In this document: positions 51,201-63,200 of the stretch, one piece after another | How positions within the stretch are numbered: the stretch's first letter is position 1 | Layout of the letters: the number at the start of each line of letters is the position of its first letter | Assembly: GCA_963841965.1 (NCBI GenBank) | Contig: CAWJES010000007.1 | Span: forward strand, 1 to 64,000 | Reading direction: 5' to 3' | Length of the DNA stretch: 64,000 nt | Source: Palsa-459 sp963841965 | GTDB taxonomy: Bacteria; Actinomycetota; Acidimicrobiia; Acidimicrobiales; RAAP-2 | The notes under the pieces: model-generated | Told to the model about the DNA's origin: nothing | The model's database searches: none | What the model saw: only the letters and a program-made list of their open reading frames with translations | Made by a program: the position numbers and the translations under genes

Positions 51201-54200
51201 GCCGTTGGTCACGTCGGTCGACGTGGTCGTGTAGGTGGCGCTGCAGGTCTCGTTGTCGCCGGCGGCCAGCTGGGTGTCCGGGCAGCTCGATCGCCGAGAG
51301 GTTCGCCATCGGGTCGGTGACCGTGACCGGGTTCAGCGTCACGTTGCCGGTGTTGGTGACGAGGTAGTGGTAGGTGACCGGGACGTTCGATGCCGAGTAG
51401 CTCGCGATCGAGGCGGACTTGGCGATCGTGATCGACGCCGCGGCGTAGGGGACGGTGACCTGGGACTGGTCGGTGACCGTCGGGCCCGTGGGCGGGGTGC
51501 CCGTGGCGGTGCCGGTGTTCACGATCGAGCCGTTGGTCACGTCGGTCGACGTGGTCGTGTAGGTGGCGCTGCAGGTCTCGTTGTCGCCGGCGGCCAGCTG
51601 GGTGTCCGGGCAGCTGATCGCCGAGAGGTTCGCCATCGGGTCGGTGACCGTGACCGGGTTCAGCGTCACGTTGCCGGTGTTGGTGACGAGGTAGTGGTAG
51701 GTGACCGGGACGTTCGATGCCGAGTAGCTCGCGATCGAGGCGGACTTGGCGATCGTGATCGACGCCGCGGCGTAGGGGACGGTGACCTGGGACTGGTCGG
51801 TGACCGTCGGGCCCGTGGGCGGGGTGCCCGTGGCGGTGCCGGTGTTCACGATCGAGCCGTTGGTCACGTCGGTCGACGTGGTCGTGTAGGTGGCGCTGCA
51901 GGTCTCGTTGTCGCCGGCGGCCAGCTGGGTGTCCGGGCAGCTGATCGCCGAGAGGTTCGCCATCGGGTCGGTGACCGTGACCGGGTTCAGCGTCACGTTG
52001 CCGGTGTTGGTGACGAGGTAGTGGTAGGTGACCGGGACGTTCGATGCCGAGTAGCTCGCGATCGAGGCGGACTTGGCGATCGTGATCGACGCCGCGGCGT
52101 AGGGGACGGTGACCTGGGACTGGTCGGTGACCGTCGGGCCCGTGGGCGGGGTGCCCGTGGCGGTGCCGGTGTTCACGATCGAGCCGTTGGTCACGTCGGT
52201 CGACGTGGTCGTGTAGGTGGCGCTGCAGGTCTCGTTGTCGCCGGCGGCCAGCTGGGTGTCCGGGCAGCTGATCGCCGAGAGGTTCGCCATCGGGTCGGTG
52301 ACCGTGACCGGGTTCAGCGTCACGTTGCCGGTGTTGGTGACGAGGTAGTGGTAGGTGACCGGGACGTTCGATGCCGAGTAGCTCGCGATCGAGGCGGACT
52401 TGGCGATCGTGATCGACGCCGCGGCGTAGGGGACGGTGACCTGGGACTGGTCGGTGACCGTCGGGCCCGTGGGCGGGGTGCCCGTGGCGGTGCCGGTGTT
52501 CACGATCGAGCCGTTGGTCACGTCGGTCGACGTGGTCGTGTAGGTGGCGCTGCAGGTCTCGTTGTCGCCGGCGGCCAGCTGGGTGTCCGGGCAGCTGATC
52601 GCCGAGAGGTTCGCCATCGGGTCGGTGACCGTGACCGGGTTCAGCGTCACGTTGCCGGTGTTGGTGACGAGGTAGTGGTAGGTGACCGGGACGTTCGATG
52701 CCGAGTAGCTCGCGATCGAGGCGGACTTGGCGATCGTGATCGACGCCGCGGCGTAGGGGACGGTGACCTGGGACTGGTCGGTGACCGTCGGGCCCGTGGG
52801 CGGGGTGCCCGTGGCGGTGCCGGTGTTCACGATCGAGCCGTTGGTCACGTCGGTCGACGTGGTCGTGTAGGTGGCGCTGCAGGTCTCGTTGTCGCCGGCG
52901 GCCAGCTGGGTGTCCGGGCAGCTGATCGCCGAGAGGTTCGCCATCGGGTCGGTGACCGTGACCGGGTTCAGCGTCACGTTGCCGGTGTTGGTGACGAGGT
53001 AGTGGTAGGTGACCGGGACGTTCGATGCCGAGTAGCTCGCGATCGAGGCGGACTTGGCGATCGTGATCGACGCCGCGGCGTAGGGGACGGTGACCTGGGA
53101 CTGGTCGGTGACCGTCGGGCCCGTGGGCGGGGTGCCCGTGGCGGTGCCGGTGTTCACGATCGAGCCGTTGGTCACGTCGGTCGACGTGGTCGTGTAGGTG
53201 GCGCTGCAGGTCTCGTTGTCGCCGGCGGCCAGCTGGGTGTCCGGGCAGCTGATCGCCGAGAGGTTCGCCATCGGGTCGGTGACCGTGACCGGGTTCAGCG
53301 TCACGTTGCCGGTGTTGGTGACGAGGTAGTGGTAGGTGACCGGGACGTTCGATGCCGAGTAGCTCGCGATCGAGGCGGACTTGGCGATCGTGATCGACGC
53401 CGCGGCGTAGGGGACGGTGACCTGGGACTGGTCGGTGACCGTCGGGCCCGTGGGCGGGGTGCCCGTGGCGGTGCCGGTGTTCACGATCGAGCCGTTGGTC
53501 ACGTCGGTCGACGTGGTCGTGTAGGTGGCGCTGCAGGTCTCGTTGTCGCCGGCGGCCAGTGGGTGTCCGGGCAGCTGATCGCCGAGAGGTTCGCCATCGG
53601 GTCGGTGACCGTGACCGGGTTCAGCGTCACGTTGCCGGTGTTGGTGACGAGGTAGTGGTAGGTGACCGGGACGTTCGATGCCGAGTAGCTCGCGATCGAG
53701 GCGGACTTGGCGATCGTGATCGACGCCGCGGCGTAGGGGACGGTGACCTGGGACTGGTCGGTGACCGTCGGGCCCGTGGGCGGGGTGCCCGTGGCGGTGC
53801 CGGTGTTCACGATCGAGCCGTTGGTCACGTCGGTCGACGTGGTCGTGTAGGTGGCGCTGCAGGTCTCGTTGTCGCCGGCGGCCAGCTGGGTGTCCGGGCA
53901 GCTGATCGCCGAGAGGTTCGCCATCGGGTCGGTGACCGTGACCGGGTTCAGCGTCACGTTGCCGGTGTTGGTGACGAGGTAGTGGTAGGTGACCGGGACG
54001 TTCGATGCCGAGTAGCTCGCGATCGAGGCGGACTTGGCGATCGTGATCGACGCCGCGGCGTAGGGGACGGTGACCTGGGACTGGTCGGTGACCGTCGGGC
54101 CCGTGGGCGGGGTGCCCGTGGCGGTGCCGGTGTTCACGATCGAGCCGTTGGTCACGTCGGTCGACGTGGTCGTGTAGGTGGCGCTGCAGGTCTCGTTGTC

Positions 54201-57200
54201 GCCGGCGGCCAGCTGGGTGTCCGGGCAGCTGATCGCCGAGAGGTTCGCCATCGGGTCGGTGACCGTGACCGGGTTCAGCGTCACGTTGCCGGTGTTGGTG
54301 ACGAGGTAGTGGTAGGTGACCGGGACGTTCGATGCCGAGTAGCTCGCGATCGAGGCGGACTTGGCGATCGTGATCGACGCCGCGGCGTAGGGGACGGTGA
54401 CCTGGGACTGGTCGGTGACCGTCGGGCCCGTGGGCGGGGTGCCCGTGGCGGTGCCGGTGTTCACGATCGAGCCGTTGGTCACGTCGGTCGACGTGGTCGT
54501 GTAGGTGGCGCTGCAGGTCTCGTTGTCGCCGGCGGCCAGCTGGGTGTCCGGGCAGCTGATCGCCGAGAGGTTCGCCATCGGGTCGGTGACCGTGACCGGG
54601 TTCAGCGTCACGTTGCCGGTGTTGGTGACGAGGTAGTGGTAGGTGACCGGGACGTTCGATGCCGAGTAGCTCGCGATCGAGGCGGACTTGGCGATCGTGA
54701 TCGACGCCGCGGCGTAGGGGACGGTGACCTGGGACTGGTCGGTGACCGTCGGGCCCGTGGGCGGGGTGCCCGTGGCGGTGCCGGTGTTCACGATCGAGCC
54801 GTTGGTCACGTCGGTCGACGTGGTCGTGTAGGTGGCGCTGCAGGTCTCGTTGTCGCCGGCGGCCAGCTGGGTGTCCGGGCAGCTGATCGCCGAGAGGTTC
54901 GCCATCGGGTCGGTGACCGTGACCGGGTTCAGCGTCACGTTGCCGGTGTTGGTGACGAGGTAGTGGTAGGTGACCGGGACGTTCGATGCCGAGTAGCTCG
55001 CGATCGAGGCGGACTTGGCGATCGTGATCGACGCCGCGGCGTAGGGGACGGTGACCTGGGACTGGTCGGTGACCGTCGGGCCCGTGGGCGGGGTGCCCGT
55101 GGCGGTGCCGGTGTTCACGATCGAGCCGTTGGTCACGTCGGTCGACGTGGTCGTGTAGGTGGCGCTGCAGGTCTCGTTGTCGCCGGCGGCCAGCTGGGTG
55201 TCCGGGCAGCTGATCGCCGAGAGGTTCGCCATCGGGTCGGTGACCGTGACCGGGTTCAGCGTCACGTTGCCGGTGTTGGTGACGAGGTAGTGGTAGGTGA
55301 CCGGGACGTTCGATGCCGAGTAGCTCGCGATCGAGGCGGACTTGGCGATCGTGATCGACGCCGCGGCGTAGGGGACGGTGACCTGGGACTGGTCGGTGAC
55401 CGTCGGGCCCGTGGGCGGGGTGCCCGTGGCGGTGCCGGTGTTCACGATCGAGCCGTTGGTCACGTCGGTCGACGTGGTCGTGTAGGTGGCGCTGCAGGTC
55501 TCGTTGTCGCCGGCGGCCAGCTGGGTGTCCGGGCAGCTGATCGCCGAGAGGTTCGCCATCGGGTCGGTGACCGTGACCGGGTTCAGCGTCACGTTGCCGG
55601 TGTTGGTGACGAGGTAGTGGTAGGTGACCGGGACGTTCGATGCCGAGTAGCTCGCGATCGAGGCGGACTTGGCGATCGTGATCGACGCCGCGGCGTAGGG
55701 GACGGTGACCTGGGACTGGTCGGTGACCGTCGGGCCCGTGGGCGGGGTGCCCGTGGCGGTGCCGGTGTTCACGATCGAGCCGTTGGTCACGTCGGTCGAC
55801 GTGGTCGTGTAGGTGGCGCTGCAGGTCTCGTTGTCGCCGGCGGCCAGCTGGGTGTCCGGGCAGCTGATCGCCGAGAGGTTCGCCATCGGGTCGGTGACCG
55901 TGACCGGGTTCAGCGTCACGTTGCCGGTGTTGGTGACGAGGTAGTGGTAGGTGACCGGGACGTTCGATGCCGAGTAGCTCGCGATCGAGGCGGACTTGGC
56001 GATCGTGATCGACGCCGCGGCGTAGGGGACGGTGACCTGGGACTGGTCGGTGACCGTCGGGCCCGTGGGCGGGGTGCCCGTGGCGGTGCCGGTGTTCACG
56101 ATCGAGCCGTTGGTCACGTCGGTCGACGTGGTCGTGTAGGTGGCGCTGCAGGTCTCGTTGTCGCCCGCGGCCAGCTGGGTGTCCGGGCAGCTGATCGCCG
56201 AGAGGTTCGCCATCGGGTCGGTGACCGTGACCGGGTTCAGCGTCACGTTGCCGGTGTTGGTGACGAGGTAGTGGTAGGTGACCGGGACGTTCGATGCCGA
56301 GTAGCTCGCGATCGAGGCGGACTTGGCGATCGTGATCGACGCCGCGGCGTAGGGGACGGTGACCTGGGACTGGTCGGTGACCGTCGGGCCCGTGGGCGGG
56401 GTGCCCGTGGCGGTGCCGGTGTTCACGATCGAGCCGTTGGTCACGTCGGTCGACGTGGTCGTGTAGGTGGCGCTGCAGGTCTCGTTGTCGCCGGCGGCCA
56501 GCTGGGTGTCCGGGCAGCTGATCGCCGAGAGGTTCGCCATCGGGTCGGTGACCGTGACCGGGTTCAGCGTCACGTTGCCGGTGTTGGTGACGAGGTAGTG
56601 GTAGGTGACCGGGACGTTCGATGCCGAGTAGCTCGCGATCGAGGCGGACTTGGCGATCGTGATCGACGCCGCGGCGTAGGGGACGGTGACCTGGGACTGG
56701 TCGGTGACCGTCGGGCCCGTGGGCGGGGTGCCCGTGGCGGTGCCGGTGTTCACGATCGAGCCGTTGGTCACGTCGGTCGACGTGGTCGTGTAGGTGGCGC
56801 TGCAGGTCTCGTTGTCGCCGGCGGCCAGCTGGGTGTCCGGGCAGCTGATCGCCGAGAGGTTCGCCATCGGGTCGGTGACCGTGACCGGGTTCAGCGTCAC
56901 GTTGCCGGTGTTGGTGACGAGGTAGTGGTAGGTGACCGGGACGTTCGATGCCGAGTAGCTCGCGATCGAGGCGGACTTGGCGATCGTGATCGACGCCGCG
57001 GCGTAGGGGACGGTGACCTGGGACTGGTCGGTGACCGTCGGGCCCGTGGGCGGGGTGCCCGTGGCGGTGCCGGTGTTCACGATCGAGCCGTTGGTCACGT
57101 CGGTCGACGTGGTCGTGTAGGTGGCGCTGCAGGTCTCGTTGTCGCCGGCGGCCAGCTGGGTGTCCGGGCAGCTGATCGCCGAGAGGTTCGCCATCGGGTC

Positions 57201-60200
57201 GGTGACCGTGACCGGGTTCAGCGTCACGTTGCCGGTGTTGGTGACGAGGTAGTGGTAGGTGACCGGGACGTTCGATGCCGAGTAGCTCGCGATCGAGGCG
57301 GACTTGGCGATCGTGATCGACGCCGCGGCGTAGGGGACGGTGACCTGGGACTGGTCGGTGACCGTCGGGCCCGTGGGCGGGGTGCCCGTGGCGGTGCCGG
57401 TGTTCACGATCGAGCCGTTGGTCACGTCGGTCGACGTGGTCGTGTAGGTGGCGCTGCAGGTCTCGTTGTCGCCGGCGGCCAGCTGGGTGTCCGGGCAGCT
57501 GATCGCCGAGAGGTTCGCCATCGGGTCGGTGACCGTGACCGGGTTCAGCGTCACGTTGCCGGTGTTGGTGACGAGGTAGTGGTAGGTGACCGGGACGTTC
57601 GATGCCGAGTAGCTCGCGATCGAGGCGGACTTCACGATCGTGATGGAGGGGCTCTGAACTGCGGGGATCGACACCGAGGAGGTGTCCGTGACCACGGGGC
57701 CGGTCGGCGGCGTGCCGGTCGCGGTGCCGGTGTTGCTGATGGCCCCGGCGTCCACGTCACCTTGTGTGGTCGTGTAGGTCGCCGTGCAGGTCTCGTTGGC
57801 GCCGACGTCGAGCTGGGTGTCCGGGCAGCTGATCGCCGACAGGCCCGGCATCGGGTCGGCGACCGTGACCGGGTTCAGCGTCACGTTGCCCGTGTTGGTG
57901 ACGAGGTAGCTGTAAGGCACCACGGTGCCTGGAGCGTCGAAGTTGGCGGTCGTCGAGGACTTCACGATCGTGATCGCCGGGGACTGGACGGCCGGGACGC
58001 TGACCGACGAGGGCGGGGACGTGACAGGCGGCCCGGTGGGAGGCGTCCCCGTCACGGTCGCCGAGTTCATGACCGAGCCCGCGTCGACGTCCGCCTGGGT
58101 GACGGCGTAGGTCGCTGTGCAGTTCACGACGTCGGTGGGTGCGATCGAGGCGATCGGGTAGGGGGTCGCGCCGCAGCTGATCGCCGAGAGGCCCGCGAGT
58201 GCATCGTTGACCGCGACGTTGGTGAGTGTCACGTTCCCGGTGTTGGTGATCGCGAAGCCGAAGTGGATCGTGTCACCGGGTGCCGAGTAGTTCGTCGTGG
58301 TCGATGTCTTCGCGACCGTGATCGCCGGACCCTGGACGGCGGGAACTGTCACCGACGATGATTTCGTGACTGGAGGCCCTGTCGGCGGTGTGCCCGTCGC
58401 GGTCCCGGTGTTCGAGATCGACCCCGCGTCGACGTCGGACTGGGTCGTCGTGTAGGCCGCCGTGCAGGTCTCGTGTCCCTCGGGAGCCAGGGTCGATGAC
58501 GGGCAGCTGATCGCCGACAGGCCCGGCATCGGGTCGGTGACGTTGACGCCCGTGAGTGTGACGTTCCCGATGTTGGTGACGTCGTAGCTGTAGGTGATGG
58601 TCGTCCCGGCCGAATTGAAACTGGGAACGCCGGCTGACTTGACCAGGGAGATCTCCGGCGTCTGGGTTGCCGGGATCGAGACGCTCGACTGGGCCGTCAC
58701 CACTGGTCCGGAGGGCGGCGTGCCCGAGGCGGTACCCGTGTTCACGATCGCACCGTTGTCCACATCAGTCTGCGTTGTCGTGTAGGTCGCGGTGCATGTC
58801 TCATCGGCGCCGACCGCCAGTGACGTGTCCGGGCAGCTGATCGCCGACAGGCCCGGCATCGGGTCGGTGACCGTGACCGGGTTCAGCGTCACGTTGCCGG
58901 TGTTGGTCACGAGGTAGTGGTACGTGATGCTGTCGCCTGGGGCGGAGAACCCGTCCGTGCTGGCCGACTTGATGATGGTGATCGCGGGATTCTGAGTCGC
59001 GGGGATGGCGAGCGACGATTGCGCGGTGACCGCCGCGCCGGTTGGCGGTGTGCCTGTTGCGGTGCCCGTGTTGTCGATCGCGCCGGCATCGACGTCCGCC
59101 TGCGTGGTCGTGTAGGTGGCGGTACAGGTCTCCGATGCCTCCGGAGCAAGCGTCGAGGACGGGCAGCTGACCGCCGACAGGCCCGGCATCGGGTCGGTGA
59201 CCGCGACCGCGTGGAGTGACAGGTTCCCGGTGTTGGTGACCAGGTAGCTGTAGGTGATCGGCGTGCCAGGCGAGGAGAAGGCCGAGACGTTCGCGGACTT
59301 CACGATCCCGATCGAAGGCCCGAGCGTCGCCGGCAGGGTCAGTGTCGACGTGGCCGTGATCGGGGGGCCCGATGGGGGTGTGCCGGTCGCCGTGCCGGTG
59401 TTGGTGAGGTGCCCGGCGTCGACATCGGCCTGGGTCGTCGTGTACGTCGCGCTGCAGGTCTCATTGGCCCCAGGTGCGAGGGTCGCGTCAGGGCAGGTGA
59501 CCGCCGAGAGCCCCGGCATCGGGTCGGTGACACCGACGCTTGTCAGCGTGACGGTACCGGTGTTGGCCACCAGGTAGCTGTACGTGATGAGCGTCCCGGG
59601 AGCGGAGTACGCCGGCACGCTGGCCGACTTCACAACCGTGATCGTCTTCGTCGGAACTGCCGGGATCGTCCGCGTCGCCGTATCCGACACCGGAGGTCCC
59701 GATGGCGGAGTCCCCATGGCGGTCCCCGTGTTCTGGATCTGCCCGGCGTCGACATCAGCCTGGGTCGTCGTGTACGTGGCGGTACAGGATTCAACCCCAG
59801 CCGGTGCGAGCGTGGTACTCGGGCAGTTGATCGCCGAGAGTCCCGGCATCGGGTCGGTCACACCCACGTTCGTCAGCGTGACGTCACCCGTGTTCGTGAC
59901 GTGGTACGTGTAGGTGACGGCGACGCCGGACTTCGAGTAGTTGGCCACGCTCGCGGTCTTGGTCAGGCCGATTGACGGCGTCACAACGGCCGGGATTGTC
60001 AGGGTCGACGTCGCCGTGACCGTGGTGCCGTTCGTCCCGGACGCGGTCCCCGTGTTCGAGATCTGCCCGGCGTCGACGTTGGCCTGCGTGGTTGAGTACG
60101 TCGCGCTGCAGGTGACATGGGCACCGGCAGCGAGTGTGGTGACGCCGCCACAGTTGATCGCAGAGAGACCAGGCATCGGGTCGGTCACCCCGACTGCGGT

Positions 60201-63200
60201 GAGCGTCACATTCGACGTGTTCGTGACCAAGTAGTGGTAGGTGATGGCGACACCGGCGCGCGTGAAGCTCGTGATGCTCGCCGACTTCACGATCGAGATC
60301 TCGGGGCTGGTGTTGGGGATGGTCACCGAGGACGTGGAGTGCACTGTCGGGCCGGACGGCGGCGTGCCCGTCGCCGTGCCGGTGTTGGAGATGGAAGTGC
60401 TGCCCACGTCCGTCGCTGTGACCGTGTAGGTGGCGGTGCAGATCTCGAAGATCCCGGGGGCAAGTGACGTGTCCGGGCAGCTGATCGCCGACAGGCCCGG
60501 CATGGGGTCTGTGACCGAGACCGGGTTGAGGGTCACGTTGCCCGAGTTCGTGACCTTGTAGCTGTAGGTGACGACAGTGCCAAGGACTCGGTAGCCGTTC
60601 GTGTCGGCGGTCTTCACGAGCGTGATGGCCGGTGTCTGCGTCGCTGGGATCGTCACGGTCGAGGTGGCCGTGACGTTGCCGCCGATCGGTGGCGTGCCCG
60701 TGGCGGTACCCGTGTTGGACGCGGCGCCGCTATCCATGTCCGCCTGGGTCGTTTCGTACGTGGCGGTGCAGGTCTCCGACGTCACGGGGGCGAGCGAGGT
60801 GTCGGGACACGAAATCGGGGAGAGGCCCGGCATCGGGTCGGTGACCGTGACCGGGTTCAGCGTCACGTTCCCGGTGTTCGTGACGAGGTAGCTGTAGTTG
60901 ACTGCCGTCCTTGCCGCCGTGAAGCCGCTGATGTTCGCGGACTTGACGATCGCGATCCCCGGGCTCTGCGTGGCCGGGATCACGAGGGTGGAGTTGGCCG
61001 TCACGGACGGACCCGTGGGTGGCGTGCCCGTCGCGGTTCCGGTGTTCGAGATCGAGCCGTGGTTGACGTCAGTCTGGGATGTCGTGTAGTTCGCCGTGCA
61101 GATCTCATTCGCACCGGGGGCCAGGGCGTACGTGGGGCACGAGATCGCGGACAGCCCGACCATCGGGTCGGTGACACCGACGTTCGTCAGGGACACGTTG
61201 CCCGTGTTGGTGACCGTGTAGGTGTAGTCGACGAGGGTGCCTGGAGCGCTGAAGCTCGTGGTCACAGAAGCCTTCACGATGGATATCGAGGGCGTCTGCA
61301 CTGCGGGAATCGTGAGGGACGATTGTGCCGTCACAGCCGGCCCGGTCGGGGGCGTGCCCGTCGCAGTGCCGGTGTTGCTGATGGACCCCGCGTCGACGTC
61401 GGCCTGGGTCGTCATGTAGGTCGCCGTGCAGGTCTCGAATGCAGCCGGTGCGAGGGTCGAGCTCCCGCAGCTGATCGCGGAGAGCCCCGGCATGGGGTCA
61501 GTCACGCCGACGGACGTCAGGGTGACCGTTCCGGTGTTCGTCACCTTGTACCTGTAGGTGATCGCGGTTCCCGCCGACGAGTAGCTCGCGACGGTGGCCG
61601 TCTTCTGCAGGGAGATCGCTGGCGTCTGGGTCCCGGGAATCGTCAGGGTCGACGTCTTGGTCACCGGCGGCCCGGACGGCGGGGTCCCGGTCGCCGTTCC
61701 CGTGTTCGTGATCGACCCTGCATCCACGTCGGCCTGGGTCGTGGTGTAGGTGGCGGTGCAGGTCTCGTGTGCCCCAGCCGAAAGGTACGAGCTCGGGCAG
61801 GTGACTGCCGAGAGTCCGGGCATCGGATCGGCGACCCCGACGCTCGTCAGCGCCACGTTGCCGGTGTTCGTGACCAGGTAGCTGTAGTGCACCACGGTCC
61901 CTGGGGTCGCGAAGTTCGTCACATCAGCGGACTTGAGCAGCGTGATCGACGGGCTCTGCACCGCCGGGACCGTCACCGTGGAGCTCGCGTTCACGACCTT
62001 CCCCGTTGGCGACGTCCCTGCAGCGGTCCCTGTGTTCGAGATCGCACCGGTATTCACGTCGCCGGCCGTTGTCGTGTAGGTGGCCGTGCAGGTCTCGTGC
62101 GCACCGACTGCGAGCGTGGAGCTGGGGCAGCTGACACTCGACAGTCCGGGCATCGGGTCGGTGACCCCGACGCTCGTCAGGGTCACGTTGCCGGTGTTGG
62201 TCACGAGATACGAGTACGTGACCGGCGTGCCGGCCGAGGCGAAGCTCGTGATGCTGGCCGACTTGACGACCGAGATCTGGGGTGTCTGGGTTGCCGGCAC
62301 CGTCACCGGAGACGTACTGGATACGGTCGGACCCGTGGGCGGCGTTCCGGTCGCGGTGCCGGTGTTGTTGATGGACCCGTGGTCCACGTCGGCTTGCGTG
62401 GTTGTGTAGGTCGCGGTGCAGGTCTCGTGAGCGCCGGGGACCAGCGACGTCGCCGGGCAGCTGATGGCGGAGAGCCCTGTCATCGGGTCCGTCACGGTGA
62501 CCGGGTTCAGCGTGACGTTGCCGTTATTGGTGACCAGATAGCTGTAGGTCACCAACGTGCCGGGAGCCGAGAACCCGATTACGCTCGCCGTCTTCACCAA
62601 GTTGATCGACGGGGCAGGCGTCGCCGGGACCGTCACCGAGGACTTCGAGGTCACGGGCGATCCCGTCGGCGGCGTCCCCGTCGCGGTACCGGTGTTCTTG
62701 ATCGAGCCGTTGTCCAGGTCGGCGAGGGTTGTCGTGTAGTTCGCGGTGCACGTCTCGCTCGCACCGGGAAGCAGCGTCGCTGCGGGGCAGCTGACGCTCG
62801 ACAGCCCGGGCATCGGGTCTGAGACTCCTACGCTCGTCAGGGTCACGTTCCCCGTGTTGGTCACCTTGTAGCTGTAGGTCACCGGCGTGCCGACGGCGCT
62901 GTAGGACGTGATGCTCGCCGTCTTGACGAGCGAGATGCTGCTCGTCTGGCTGGCCGGGAGGGTGACCGTCGAAGTCTTCGTCACCGGAGGACCCGAGGGT
63001 GGCGTGCCCGTCGCGGTTCCGGTGTTCGAAATCGCGCCGGCATTCACGTCCGCTTGCGTTGTGGTGTACGTGGCAGTGCAGGTTTCCGTGCCTCCGGGTG
63101 CCAGGGTCGCCGAGGGGCAGCTGATCGAGGACAGCCCGGGCATCGGGTCAGAGACACCAACGCTCGTCAGGGTCACGTTGCCCGTATTGGTCACCTTGTA

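Noticed and set aside
47856..58361. Very long plus-strand open frames (up to 1,600 codons) opposite the giant repeat gene, reading RREVRHRVGDRDRVQRHV-type repeats
   Set aside because: They are the antisense of the 327-bp repeats. One stop-free unit in a GC-rich repeat gives an endless frame. Composition is Arg/Gly/Asp/Val only, with no start signal or domain, while the minus-strand frame encodes clear Ig-like modules.
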